A DNA stretch of 33,280 nucleotides from Bacteroidota bacterium (GTDB lineage: Bacteria > Bacteroidota > Ignavibacteria > Ignavibacteriales > Melioribacteraceae), in assembly GCA_018829545.1 (NCBI GenBank), contig JAHJTX010000016.1, positions 1-33,280 of the forward strand. The letters run 5' to 3'. Position numbers and translations under genes: made by a program. Position 1 is the first letter of the stretch. Every line of letters begins with the position of its first letter. Positions 24,952-33,280 of the stretch are shown here, piece by piece. The notes under the pieces are model-generated. The model worked only from the letters and a program-made list of their open reading frames with translations. It ran no database searches and had not been told where the DNA came from.

Positions 24952-27519
24952 CTAAGCCCATCTAATTAATCCCAAGTCGAATTTATTAATTAACATTGGA
25001 TGATTTGGAAGAATTCTTAATGTAAAACCAAATTGACCTGTATTAACGCAGTCAATTTCTCCTTTGTATTGATATTTTCCGGTTGTAGATTTTTTCGTAG
25101 TGCATTTCATGTTGATAAATGTATTAGAGTAAGCTTTATGCTTATCGTCAACTGTGCCATAATAAATTTGAATTTCAACATCCATCGGCGTTAAAACGCC
25201 TAAATCAACCTCAGTGCTTACGATATATTTAGTTCCAACCTTAATGTCCCCATTTTTTGATTCTTGATTAATTTTTAGGAATTTAATTTTATTCCAATTA
25301 GCAAAAAGGTGATTTTTCCAACTTGTAAATTCTCTGCCCTTTTGCCAATCTTTTGCGAGTAGTGTTTTGCGCTTCTCATAAGCGTTAAGGTAGAATTTAC
25401 GAGTATATTCTTCAACCATTCTGTGCGTATTGTAAACACTGCCAAGCTGGCGCATGGAGTTTTTCATCATTGCAATCCACTTCCTCGGCAGTTTATCCTC
25501 GCCGCGATTATAGAATGTTGGAACTAATTCGTTCTCAAGCATTTCATAAATCATGTTGGATTCAACTTCATCCTGATAATCAAGATCTTTGTATTCTTCG
25601 GCGCTGCCAATTTTCCAACCAACGTGGTGATTGTAAGCTTCATCCCACCATCCGTCCAGCACGCTGAAATTTAGACCTCCATTTGCAAGAACTTTCATAC
25701 CGGAAGTTCCGCTAGCCTCCAACGGACGTCTTGGATTGTTCATCCATACATCGCATCCTTCTACCATATAGCGGGCGATATTCATGTCGTAATTTTCAAG
25801 GAACACAATCTTCTTTCTTAGATGGTCATCTTTTGTTAATGCAACAATTTCTTGTATAAGTTTTTTCCCGGCATCGTCACGTGGATGCGCTTTGCCGGCA
25901 AAAATAAACTGCACCGGAAATTTACTGTTGCACAAAATACTTGCCAGCCTTTCAACGTCGCGGGAAATCAAAGTTGCTCTTTTATATGTCGCAAATCTTC
26001 GTGCAAAGCCAATGGTCAAAGCAGAAGCGTCCAACACTTCTTTCGAGCTGATAATATCCGAATATGAACCGCCGCGCGCTATTATCTGCTGGCGAAGTCT
26101 TTTTCTTGCGAAAGCTACGAGGCGTTCTCTTCTACGCTCGTGCGTCCTCCATAATTCTTCGTCAGGTATATCATCCACGCCATCCCATACTTCTTTATTG
26201 CCCGTGTTTTCAATGAATTCATCGCCAAGATATCTATAAAGCAGATCAAACATTTCATTCGAAATATGAGATGCAGTATGTATTCCGTTAGTAACATAGT
26301 CGATGGGAATTTCATCGAACGGAATGTCCTTGAACCCTTCGACCCACATTTTTTTAGAAACTTCCCCGTGTAATTTACTTACGCCGTTTACAAACCCAGC
26401 CATATTCATAGCGAGGTGCGCCATGTTGAAATTTGTTGGCTCTTTCTTTTGTTTAATTGTTCCTAAAGAATAAAATTCCTTATCGGAAATTTTTAACTCA
26501 TTACGGTAAAAGTTGCCAAAATATTTTTCAACTAAATCATTCGGAAAAATATCAATGCCAGCCGGAACAGGAGTATGCGTAGTAAAAACATTTGAGAAAA
26601 AGCTAATATCTTTTGCTTCATTGAACGACAAATTATAATTGCTGATCAAATATCTAATTCTTTCTAAGGAAAGAAATGCCGAATGCCCCTCGTTCATGTG
26701 GCAGACTAATGGTTTCATATCTAAATGATGCAGTGTGCGAATTCCGCCAATCCCAAGTAAAATTTCCTGCTGAATTCGAGTTTCATTATTTCCACCGTAC
26801 AATGAGCGCGTAATTTCTTTATCGGCGGCAGTGTTCTCACCAACATTTGTGTCCAACAGATATAGTGGTATTCTACCAACCTGTATTTTCCATATCTGGA
26901 AATAAACTTTTCTTCCCGGAAAATCCAAATCTAATTTGATTGGCTCACCCGATTTTTCAAGAACAAGTTCCATCGGTTGATTGTAGAAATCAATCAAGTC
27001 ATATTTTTCCTGCTGCCAGCCGTCATTACTTAAATACTGCTGGAAATAACCTTCTTTATAGCAAATACCTAAGGCAACTAGAGGAATACCAAGATCGCTC
27101 GCAGATTTTAAATGATCGCCGGCAAGAACACCCAATCCTCCGGAATAAATCTGCAAACATTCAGTCAACCCAAATTCGGCTGAAAAATAAGCGATGTATC
27201 TGGTTTTCTCATCGCCAAAATTTTTCTGATACCATGTAGATTTGCTCTGATAATCATCAAACTGATTTTTGACTCTATTCAGATGGGAAATAAATCCATC
27301 ATCATCTGCAAGTTCTTGTAGTCTCTTTTGACTAACCTTTCCCAGCATTGCAACAGGATTGTGATTAGTGTCTTCCCACAAATCTCTGTCGATTCTTCTA
27401 AAAAGTTCAACTGCTTCTGTATTCCACGACCAATAAATATTTTTAGTAATGGCAATAATTGGTTTCAGTTTTGCGGGAACCGATGGTACAACGTTAAATG
27501 TGCCTACGAAATTGATCAT
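24952..27519 (-). CDS. glgP: Alpha-glucan phosphorylase (thermophile/short-type GlgP)
   Basis: This GT35 phosphorylase releases glucose-1-phosphate from glycogen or maltodextrin. The 855-residue protein belongs to the form seen in Thermotoga and many non-enteric bacteria, with an N-terminal DUF3417-like region (NIYWSWN, about residues 29-35) and without the regulatory N-terminus of animal enzymes. The PLP lysine is about K609 in GTSGMKVLANGG. Other family marks are YFSAEFGL, HMNEGHSA and FARRFATYKRA. The start at 27519 follows a GGAG site; an upstream in-frame TTG would add four residues. The last about 90 residues form a beta domain typical of this subfamily. It is the first gene of a two-gene unit with the unknown protein at 24010-24945. 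Confidence 0.94.
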   Translation of the reverse strand: MINFVGTFNVVPSVPAKLKPIIAITKNIYWSWNTEAVELFRRIDRDLWEDTNHNPVAMLGKVSQKRLQELADDDGFISHLNRVKNQFDDYQSKSTWYQKNFGDEKTRYIAYFSAEFGLTECLQIYSGGLGVLAGDHLKSASDLGIPLVALGICYKEGYFQQYLSNDGWQQEKYDLIDFYNQPMELVLEKSGEPIKLDLDFPGRKVYFQIWKIQVGRIPLYLLDTNVGENTAADKEITRSLYGGNNETRIQQEILLGIGGIRTLHHLDMKPLVCHMNEGHSAFLSLERIRYLISNYNLSFNEAKDISFFSNVFTTHTPVPAGIDIFPNDLVEKYFGNFYRNELKISDKEFYSLGTIKQKKEPTNFNMAHLAMNMAGFVNGVSKLHGEVSKKMWVEGFKDIPFDEIPIDYVTNGIHTASHISNEMFDLLYRYLGDEFIENTGNKEVWDGVDDIPDEELWRTHERRRERLVAFARKRLRQQIIARGGSYSDIISSKEVLDASALTIGFARRFATYKRATLISRDVERLASILCNSKFPVQFIFAGKAHPRDDAGKKLIQEIVALTKDDHLRKKIVFLENYDMNIARYMVEGCDVWMNNPRRPLEASGTSGMKVLANGGLNFSVLDGWWDEAYNHHVGWKIGSAEEYKDLDYQDEVESNMIYEMLENELVPTFYNRGEDKLPRKWIAMMKNSMRQLGSVYNTHRMVEEYTRKFYLNAYEKRKTLLAKDWQKGREFTSWKNHLFANWNKIKFLKINQESKNGDIKVGTKYIVSTEVDLGVLTPMDVEIQIYYGTVDDKHKAYSNTFINMKCTTKKSTTGKYQYKGEIDCVNTGQFGFTLRILPNHPMLINKFDLGLIRWA

Positions 27520-27713
27520 ATATTTCTCCAAAATTCTATTTCAAAATTTCTAAAATTCAGTTACATTATTTATAAAGTTAATTTCTAATTGTAAACTTGA
27601 TTTTTAAAAATAAGTTCAAAAATGCTTTTTTATCAAATGAATCTAAAATATTAATCTGAATATGTTTATTTTTCCACACTAATAACTGAACATATAAACT
27701 ATATAGCCGAGAC

Positions 27714-28358
27714 ATGGAATATATTATTAGCATCTTAATTGGATATGTAATTGGATCAACACCGACTGCATATCTTGTGCTTAAACATACTAAAAAAATC
27801 GATATCACGAAATATGGTTCTTCTAATGTAGGAGCTAAAAATTCATATAGAGTTTCAAAATCTAAGTTAATTGGTATAACGGTTTTCGTTGTAGATGTAC
27901 TAAAAGGAGTTTTAAGCGTTGAGTTGGTCAAATATTTTTACGCAGACTCGTTCATTCTTGCAGCACTTTCTTTAATGTTCGCGGTAATAGCTCATTGCTA
28001 TTCCCCGTGGATTAGATTTAAAGGAGGCAGAGGTTTAGCAACATCTGCGGGGGGATCACTAGTCCTTGCTCCCGCGATACTTGCGCTTTGGCTTATCTTT
28101 TGGGGTCTGAGTTTCCTTTTTAGAAAAAATTCCTATTTTGCAAGTGTGGCAGCCAGCGTTTTGACGGGAGTTACTGCAATCTATTCCGCAGATATTTTGA
28201 ATTCGGAAAAGTGGTTCGTTAATCCACCAGCGCTTTCGTCCTTCGAATATGCCTTTCCATTGGGGATAATGTTGCTGGTAATAATTGCTCGGCATATTGA
28301 ACCGTTCTTAGAGTATTATAAAAATGAGAGAATTAAATTAAAGGATAATGTAAGATGA
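27714..28358 (+). CDS. plsY: PlsY-type glycerol-3-phosphate acyltransferase
   Basis: PlsY is an integral membrane enzyme that acylates glycerol-3-phosphate from acyl-phosphate, the first step of phospholipid synthesis. The 214-residue protein has about five to six membrane helices. The three PlsY motifs are visible but altered: GSSNVGAKN in place of the usual GSGNxGATN (about residues 36-44), FKGGRGLATSAG (about 101-112), and a C-terminal segment around RHIEPF. Length is typical. The downstream htrA start overlaps its stop (ATGA), so the genes are coupled. The deviations in the first motif make it either a divergent PlsY or a paralog. The ribosome site is weak. Confidence 0.85.
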   Translation: MEYIISILIGYVIGSTPTAYLVLKHTKKIDITKYGSSNVGAKNSYRVSKSKLIGITVFVVDVLKGVLSVELVKYFYADSFILAALSLMFAVIAHCYSPWIRFKGGRGLATSAGGSLVLAPAILALWLIFWGLSFLFRKNSYFASVAASVLTGVTAIYSADILNSEKWFVNPPALSSFEYAFPLGIMLLVIIARHIEPFLEYYKNERIKLKDNVR

Positions 28359-29545
28359 CTAAGCTAAAGGTTTCCTTTTTATCATCTTCCATAACATTAG
28401 TTATAGTTGCTTTAACGTATGTTTTTATTTTTCCGAATAGCTTATCTAAGAAAGACCTAATATTTGAAGATGTTTTTCAAGAGGCAGATTCCGTTAAAAC
28501 TTCTGCGAGTGTGGATCGTGAAACGATAACAAATGATATTTATTCCTCAAGAAGGAATATAATTACCGAAACGGTTGCTAAGGTTAGTCCAGCAATTGTT
28601 GGGATCAATGTTACTGAGGTGCGTCAGTACCGTGCTCCGTGGAGCAGAGATCCATTTTGGAGACAGTTTTTTGGCAGCGGAATATACAATGAAAAGATTA
28701 AGGGTCTCGGTTCGGGAGCAATCATCTCTCCCGATGGATATATACTAACAAACGATCACGTTGCCGGCAGCGCAAATGAAATAATTGTAACATTATCCGA
28801 TGGCACTCAGCATCAGGCTAAAGTAATTGGAACTGATCAAACTACTGATATTTGCCTGCTTAAAATCGACTCGAAAAATCTTCCTTTTGTGAATCTTGGA
28901 AATTCTGACGATGTAATCATCGGTGAATGGGTAATCGCTTTGGGAAATCCGTTCGGATTATTCAGTTTAAGTGATAAGCCAACAGTAACTGTTGGGGTTG
29001 TTAGCGCAGTAGGTGTAAATCTAAATCCAAAAGACAACCGCTTTTATTTGAATATGATTCAAACCGACGCATCGATTAATCAAGGAAATTCCGGCGGTCC
29101 ACTAGTAAACAGTTTGGGCGAAGTTATCGGGATGAATACAATCATCTATACTGCGGAAGGCTCTTCCGGAAATGTAGGGGTTGGATTTGCTATTCCTGTA
29201 AATAAAATTAAAAAAGTAATTGCCGAGCTTAAGACTAAAGGTAATTTTGACAGAAATTATTGGACGGGATTAAGAATTCACACTATCGATAAAGGAATTC
29301 AGAATTATTTTAATCTTCCTAATTCGCGCGGCGTAATAGTTACGGAAGTAATCCCTAATTCACCCGGCGCTGATGCAGGATTGGAAGCTGGAGATATAAT
29401 TATGGAAATCAATGATTTCCGCGTTGACAACGAAGATATTATGATCGGCGTACTTTATAATTATAAAACTAATGAAACTATCAGATTAAAAATATGGCGT
29501 AATGGAAATACTTATGTAAAACGCATGAAATTGGAGAGCAGATAA
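28355..29545 (+). CDS. HtrA/DegP-type periplasmic serine protease
   Basis: This is a trypsin-fold protease of envelope quality control. The 396-residue protein has an N-terminal membrane anchor or signal (residues 7-27, hydrophobic, no lipobox), the protease domain (about 70-290) with catalytic H135 (TNDHVAGS), D165 (QTTDICLL) and S246 (GNSGGPL), and one PDZ domain (about 295-390). One PDZ and the uncleaved-anchor appearance suit DegS-like or Gram-positive HtrA architecture better than two-PDZ DegP. It overlaps plsY by 4 bases and ends 1 base before purB. It could respond to folding stress at the membrane, but no sigma-E-type genes are adjacent. Confidence 0.92.
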   Translation: MTKLKVSFLSSSITLVIVALTYVFIFPNSLSKKDLIFEDVFQEADSVKTSASVDRETITNDIYSSRRNIITETVAKVSPAIVGINVTEVRQYRAPWSRDPFWRQFFGSGIYNEKIKGLGSGAIISPDGYILTNDHVAGSANEIIVTLSDGTQHQAKVIGTDQTTDICLLKIDSKNLPFVNLGNSDDVIIGEWVIALGNPFGLFSLSDKPTVTVGVVSAVGVNLNPKDNRFYLNMIQTDASINQGNSGGPLVNSLGEVIGMNTIIYTAEGSSGNVGVGFAIPVNKIKKVIAELKTKGNFDRNYWTGLRIHTIDKGIQNYFNLPNSRGVIVTEVIPNSPGADAGLEAGDIIMEINDFRVDNEDIMIGVLYNYKTNETIRLKIWRNGNTYVKRMKLESR

Positions 29546-29546
29546 T

Positions 29547-30851
29547 ATGATCGAGCGTTATACTCGTCCGGAAATGGGAATGATTTTCGAAGATAAATTT
29601 AAATACGATACGTGGCTAAAAATAGAAATTCTTGCGTGCGAAGCCAGGAATAAAAGCGGAGATATTTCTGACGAGGATTTAAGCGAGATAAAACAAAAAG
29701 CTGACTTCGACATAAAAAGAATTCTGGAAATCGAAGAAACCACAAAGCACGATGTAATCGCTTTTTTAACAAATGTAGCTGAATATGTTGGGCCAGCTTC
29801 GAGACATATTCATTATGGAATGACGTCATCTGATATTCTTGATACAACCCTCTCCTTTCAAATGAAATCTGCGGGAGAATTGTTATTAGCACAATTAAAC
29901 GAATTAAAAGCCGTTTTGAAAAATCGGGCTATGGAACATAAAGAAACTGTGTGCATCGGAAGAAGTCACGGAATTCATGCTGAACCAACATCAATGGGAT
30001 TGAAATTTGCTCTATGGTTTGAAGAAACAAAGCGAAATATTAAACGGTTGGAATCCGCAATTGAATCAATCAGCGTCGGACAAATCTCAGGCGCAGTTGG
30101 AACGTTTGAACACCTGAGTCCCGATGTGGAAAAATATGTCTGCGAAAAACTTGGATTACAACCCGCCCCCATTTCAACTCAAGTTATTCAAAGAGATAGA
30201 CATGCTGAATTTTTATCCGTGCTTGCTATTATCGGTGCAACCATTGAAAAAATTGCCGTTGAAATTCGCCACCTTCAAAGGACTGAAGTTCTTGAAGTTG
30301 AAGAGTTCTTTACAAAAGGACAAAAAGGTTCTTCTGCAATGCCGCATAAGCGAAATCCTATCATTTCTGAGAGGCTAACCGGTTTAGCGAGGTTGCTGCG
30401 AGGCAATGCAATGGCAGCCCTAGAAAATGTTGCGCTTTGGCACGAACGTGATATTTCCCACTCCTCTGTTGAAAGAATAATAATTCCCGATAGCTGCATT
30501 TTGATGAATTATATGCTTCATTTATCTATTAACCTTGTGAAGTATCTCATCATCTATCCGGAAAACATGATTATGAATTTAAATAAAACGCGTGGACTGA
30601 TTTATTCACAAACCGTTTTGCTTAAACTGGTAAGCAAAGGGATTTCAAGAGAAGAAGCGTATAAAATTGTTCAGGACTCCTCCATGTCTGTTTGGAATGA
30701 TGAATCTAAGAATCTACGAGATGAACTCGTTCAGTCTCTATCTGTATCAAACTACATTTCTGAAAAAGAGATAGACGAAATATTTTCTAATAAAAATATG
30801 CTTGCAAATATTGATTTTATTTTTTCGCGGACTATAAATCTTGATGTGTGA
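29547..30851 (+). CDS. purB: Adenylosuccinate lyase
   Basis: PurB cleaves SAICAR to AICAR and adenylosuccinate to AMP, two steps of purine synthesis. The 434-residue protein matches the Bacillus/Thermotoga-size form. The fumarase/aspartase superfamily signature is SSAMPHKRNP (about residues 262-271), with TSSDILDT (about 93-100) and the GRSHGIHAEPT region (about 138-148) supplying substrate-binding residues. The ATG follows the htrA stop by one base, so it sits at the end of a plsY-htrA-purB unit. The identification is secure. The separation of purE and purB by 21 kb shows purine genes are scattered in this genome. Confidence 0.96.
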   Translation: MIERYTRPEMGMIFEDKFKYDTWLKIEILACEARNKSGDISDEDLSEIKQKADFDIKRILEIEETTKHDVIAFLTNVAEYVGPASRHIHYGMTSSDILDTTLSFQMKSAGELLLAQLNELKAVLKNRAMEHKETVCIGRSHGIHAEPTSMGLKFALWFEETKRNIKRLESAIESISVGQISGAVGTFEHLSPDVEKYVCEKLGLQPAPISTQVIQRDRHAEFLSVLAIIGATIEKIAVEIRHLQRTEVLEVEEFFTKGQKGSSAMPHKRNPIISERLTGLARLLRGNAMAALENVALWHERDISHSSVERIIIPDSCILMNYMLHLSINLVKYLIIYPENMIMNLNKTRGLIYSQTVLLKLVSKGISREEAYKIVQDSSMSVWNDESKNLRDELVQSLSVSNYISEKEIDEIFSNKNMLANIDFIFSRTINLDV

Positions 30852-30945
30852 TATTTTCCCCTTCATCCTCTTGCTAAATAATGGACGTTAAGTCTAATTT
30901 ATTTTATTAGTTTTTCCACTCAATCCAAACTTTTTTAACAAAATC

Positions 30946-30974
30946 TTGACAATGAATATTTGTTGTGATATATT
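30946..30974 (+). promoter_or_regulatory. Sigma70-type promoter of groESL
   Basis: A -35 box TTGACA (30946-30951) is followed after exactly 17 bases by a -10 box TATATT (30969-30974). It is placed correctly for transcription into groES and overlaps the first bases of the CIRCE operator, so HrcA binding would block it. Confidence 0.85.
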
Positions 30975-30999
30975 AGCACTCACTATTATTGAGTGCTAA
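30973..30999 (+). promoter_or_regulatory. CIRCE operator (HrcA binding site)
   Basis: TTAGCACTC, a 9 base spacer and GAGTGCTAA form a perfect 9-9-9 CIRCE element. It overlaps the -10 box and precedes the groES start by 27 bases. HrcA represses through this element and loses activity under heat stress, when GroEL is occupied by clients. hrcA itself is not in the window. Confidence 0.97.
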
Positions 31000-31026
31000 C
31001 AATTAACTAACTAGGGAGTAAATAAA

Positions 31027-31320
31027 ATGGCTGATTTCAAAATCAAACCATTAGGTGACCGAGTAATCGTTAAACCTAAAGCAGCAGAAGAAAAAACAAA
31101 AGGCGGAATTATTTTGCCTGATACCGTAAAAGAAAAACCAATCGAAGGGACTATTGTAGCTGCAGGTCCCGGTAAATTCGAAGACGGCAAATTAGTAGTT
31201 TTAACAGTAAAAGTTGGTGATGTTGTTTTGTACGGTAAATACGGTGGAACAGAAATCAATGTTGAAGGCGATGAATATTTGATTATGCGCGAAAGCGATG
31301 TTTACGGAATCGTAAGCTAA
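31027..31320 (+). CDS. groES: Co-chaperonin GroES
   Basis: GroES is the 10 kDa lid of the GroEL chamber. The 97-residue protein begins [13 protein letters not shown], has the mobile loop with GGIILPD (about residues 22-28) that binds GroEL, and ends with the usual [13 protein letters not shown]. Length and motifs are standard. The ATG follows an AGGGAGT ribosome site and lies 27 bases past the CIRCE element. It is followed by groEL after 62 bases in the same transcript. Confidence 0.97.
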   Translation: MADFKIKPLGDRVIVKPKAAEEKTKGGIILPDTVKEKPIEGTIVAAGPGKFEDGKLVVLTVKVGDVVLYGKYGGTEINVEGDEYLIMRESDVYGIVS

Positions 31321-31352
31321 TTTTCACTCGTCAAACGTATACAAAAATTTAA

Positions 31353-33020
<1,668 letters not shown>

Positions 33021-33043
33021 TAGATATTCTGTTTCAAAATTTG

Positions 33044-33072
33044 AAAGCGGCTCACAAAGCCGCTTTTTTTTT
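33044..33072 (+). terminator. Intrinsic terminator of groESL
   Basis: AAAGCGGCT pairs with AGCCGCTTT around a short loop, followed by a run of T to 33072. It lies 23 bases beyond the groEL stop and is a textbook rho-independent terminator. Confidence 0.9.
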
Positions 33073-33080
33073 CATTGTAC

Positions 33081-33099
33081 AGCGAACAGCCTGTTCGCT
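33081..33099. repeat. Short palindrome AGCGAACAG/CTGTTCGCT
   Basis: Two 9 bp arms around a single C form an almost loop-less palindrome just after the groEL terminator. It has no T-tract, so it is not an obvious terminator; it may belong to the dispersed palindrome families seen elsewhere in the window. Confidence 0.6.
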
Positions 33100-33106
33100 C
33101 TACATA

Positions 33107-33264
33107 GTTTCTATAAAACCTCCGAGGTTTGTAGATGCCAAATAGGAAATAAAACCTCGGAGGTTTTAATTTATATTCTAGCGCAGTAAAATCATTTTTT
33201 TGTTTCTATTAAACCTCCGAGGTTTGTAGATGCAAAAGAGGAAATGAAACCTCGGAGGTTTTAA
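33107..33264. repeat. Two tandem copies of a palindromic hairpin repeat
   Basis: Two units about 95 bases apart each begin with GTTTCTA and contain AAACCTCCGAGGTTT (33116-33130 and 33211-33225), a spacer with GTAGATGC, then its complement AAACCTCGGAGGTTT (33152-33166 and 33247-33261). Each 15-base arm is itself nearly palindromic (7 bp stem, one central base) and also pairs with its partner across a 21 base loop. The end of the window cuts off what follows. Confidence 0.85.
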
Positions 33265-33280
33265 ATTATCTCAACATCAG

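Noticed and set aside
33107-33264. Possible small CRISPR array (two repeats with a spacer)
   Set aside because: Only two units, each a long self-complementary hairpin with an inner loop that is nearly the same in both copies; no cas genes. It fits a REP-like repeat better.

Overview
The window is a low-GC bacterial chromosome segment with about 22 intact protein genes, densely packed on both strands. It has no rRNA, tRNA, CRISPR array or phage genes that I can see. The gene mix is a trimeric [FeFe] hydrogenase, PduS/PduT microcompartment proteins, a maltodextrin-type glucan phosphorylase, a PlsY acyltransferase, a DUF2807 lipoprotein, a CIRCE-controlled groESL, and many small palindromic repeats. 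This fits a fermentative or facultatively anaerobic member of the FCB group, most likely the Ignavibacteria/Melioribacter branch. That placement is inferred from protein character and was not tested by a search.

Layout. 1-1684 (+): end of a homocysteine S-methyltransferase gene, then ispE. 1659-3092 (-): membrane histidine kinase. 3390-7477 (-): hydrogenase operon in the transcription order [histidine kinase remnant] - receiver protein - hydC - hydB - hydA. 7951-8451 (-): purE, whose stop codon lies at the edge of a small inserted element. 8736-9380 (-): DUF2807 lipoprotein. 9581-13543 (+): a 1320-residue TPR protein with three AAA+ domains. 13775-15478 (+): CBS-pair protein and TraB-family membrane protein. 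15490-18606 (-): PP2C phosphatase - pduS - pduT. 18646-19920 (-): M64-type secreted peptidase. 20081-22594 (-): clpC. 22742-23905 (-): sugar aminotransferase. 24010-27519 (-): glgP and an unknown protein. 27714-30851 (+): plsY - htrA - purB. 30946-33072 (+): promoter, CIRCE, groES, groEL and terminator. 33081-33264: hairpin repeats.

How the genes fit together. HydABC links NADH (possibly with ferredoxin) to H2 and probably disposes of fermentation electrons. PduS/PduT form an electron conduit through a microcompartment shell, but the rest of the compartment is not in this window. The PP2C phosphatase is translationally coupled to pduS, which suggests a regulatory link. GroESL, ClpC, HtrA and the triple-AAA+ protein form a strong protein-quality-control theme. 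PurE and PurB belong to purine synthesis.

The most notable non-coding features are two near-identical, inverted ~132 bp elements around the hydrogenase/purE block, and a 176 bp element with a 6 bp target duplication inserted exactly in the purE stop codon. The others are a 29-codon histidine kinase remnant and a double palindromic repeat after groEL.
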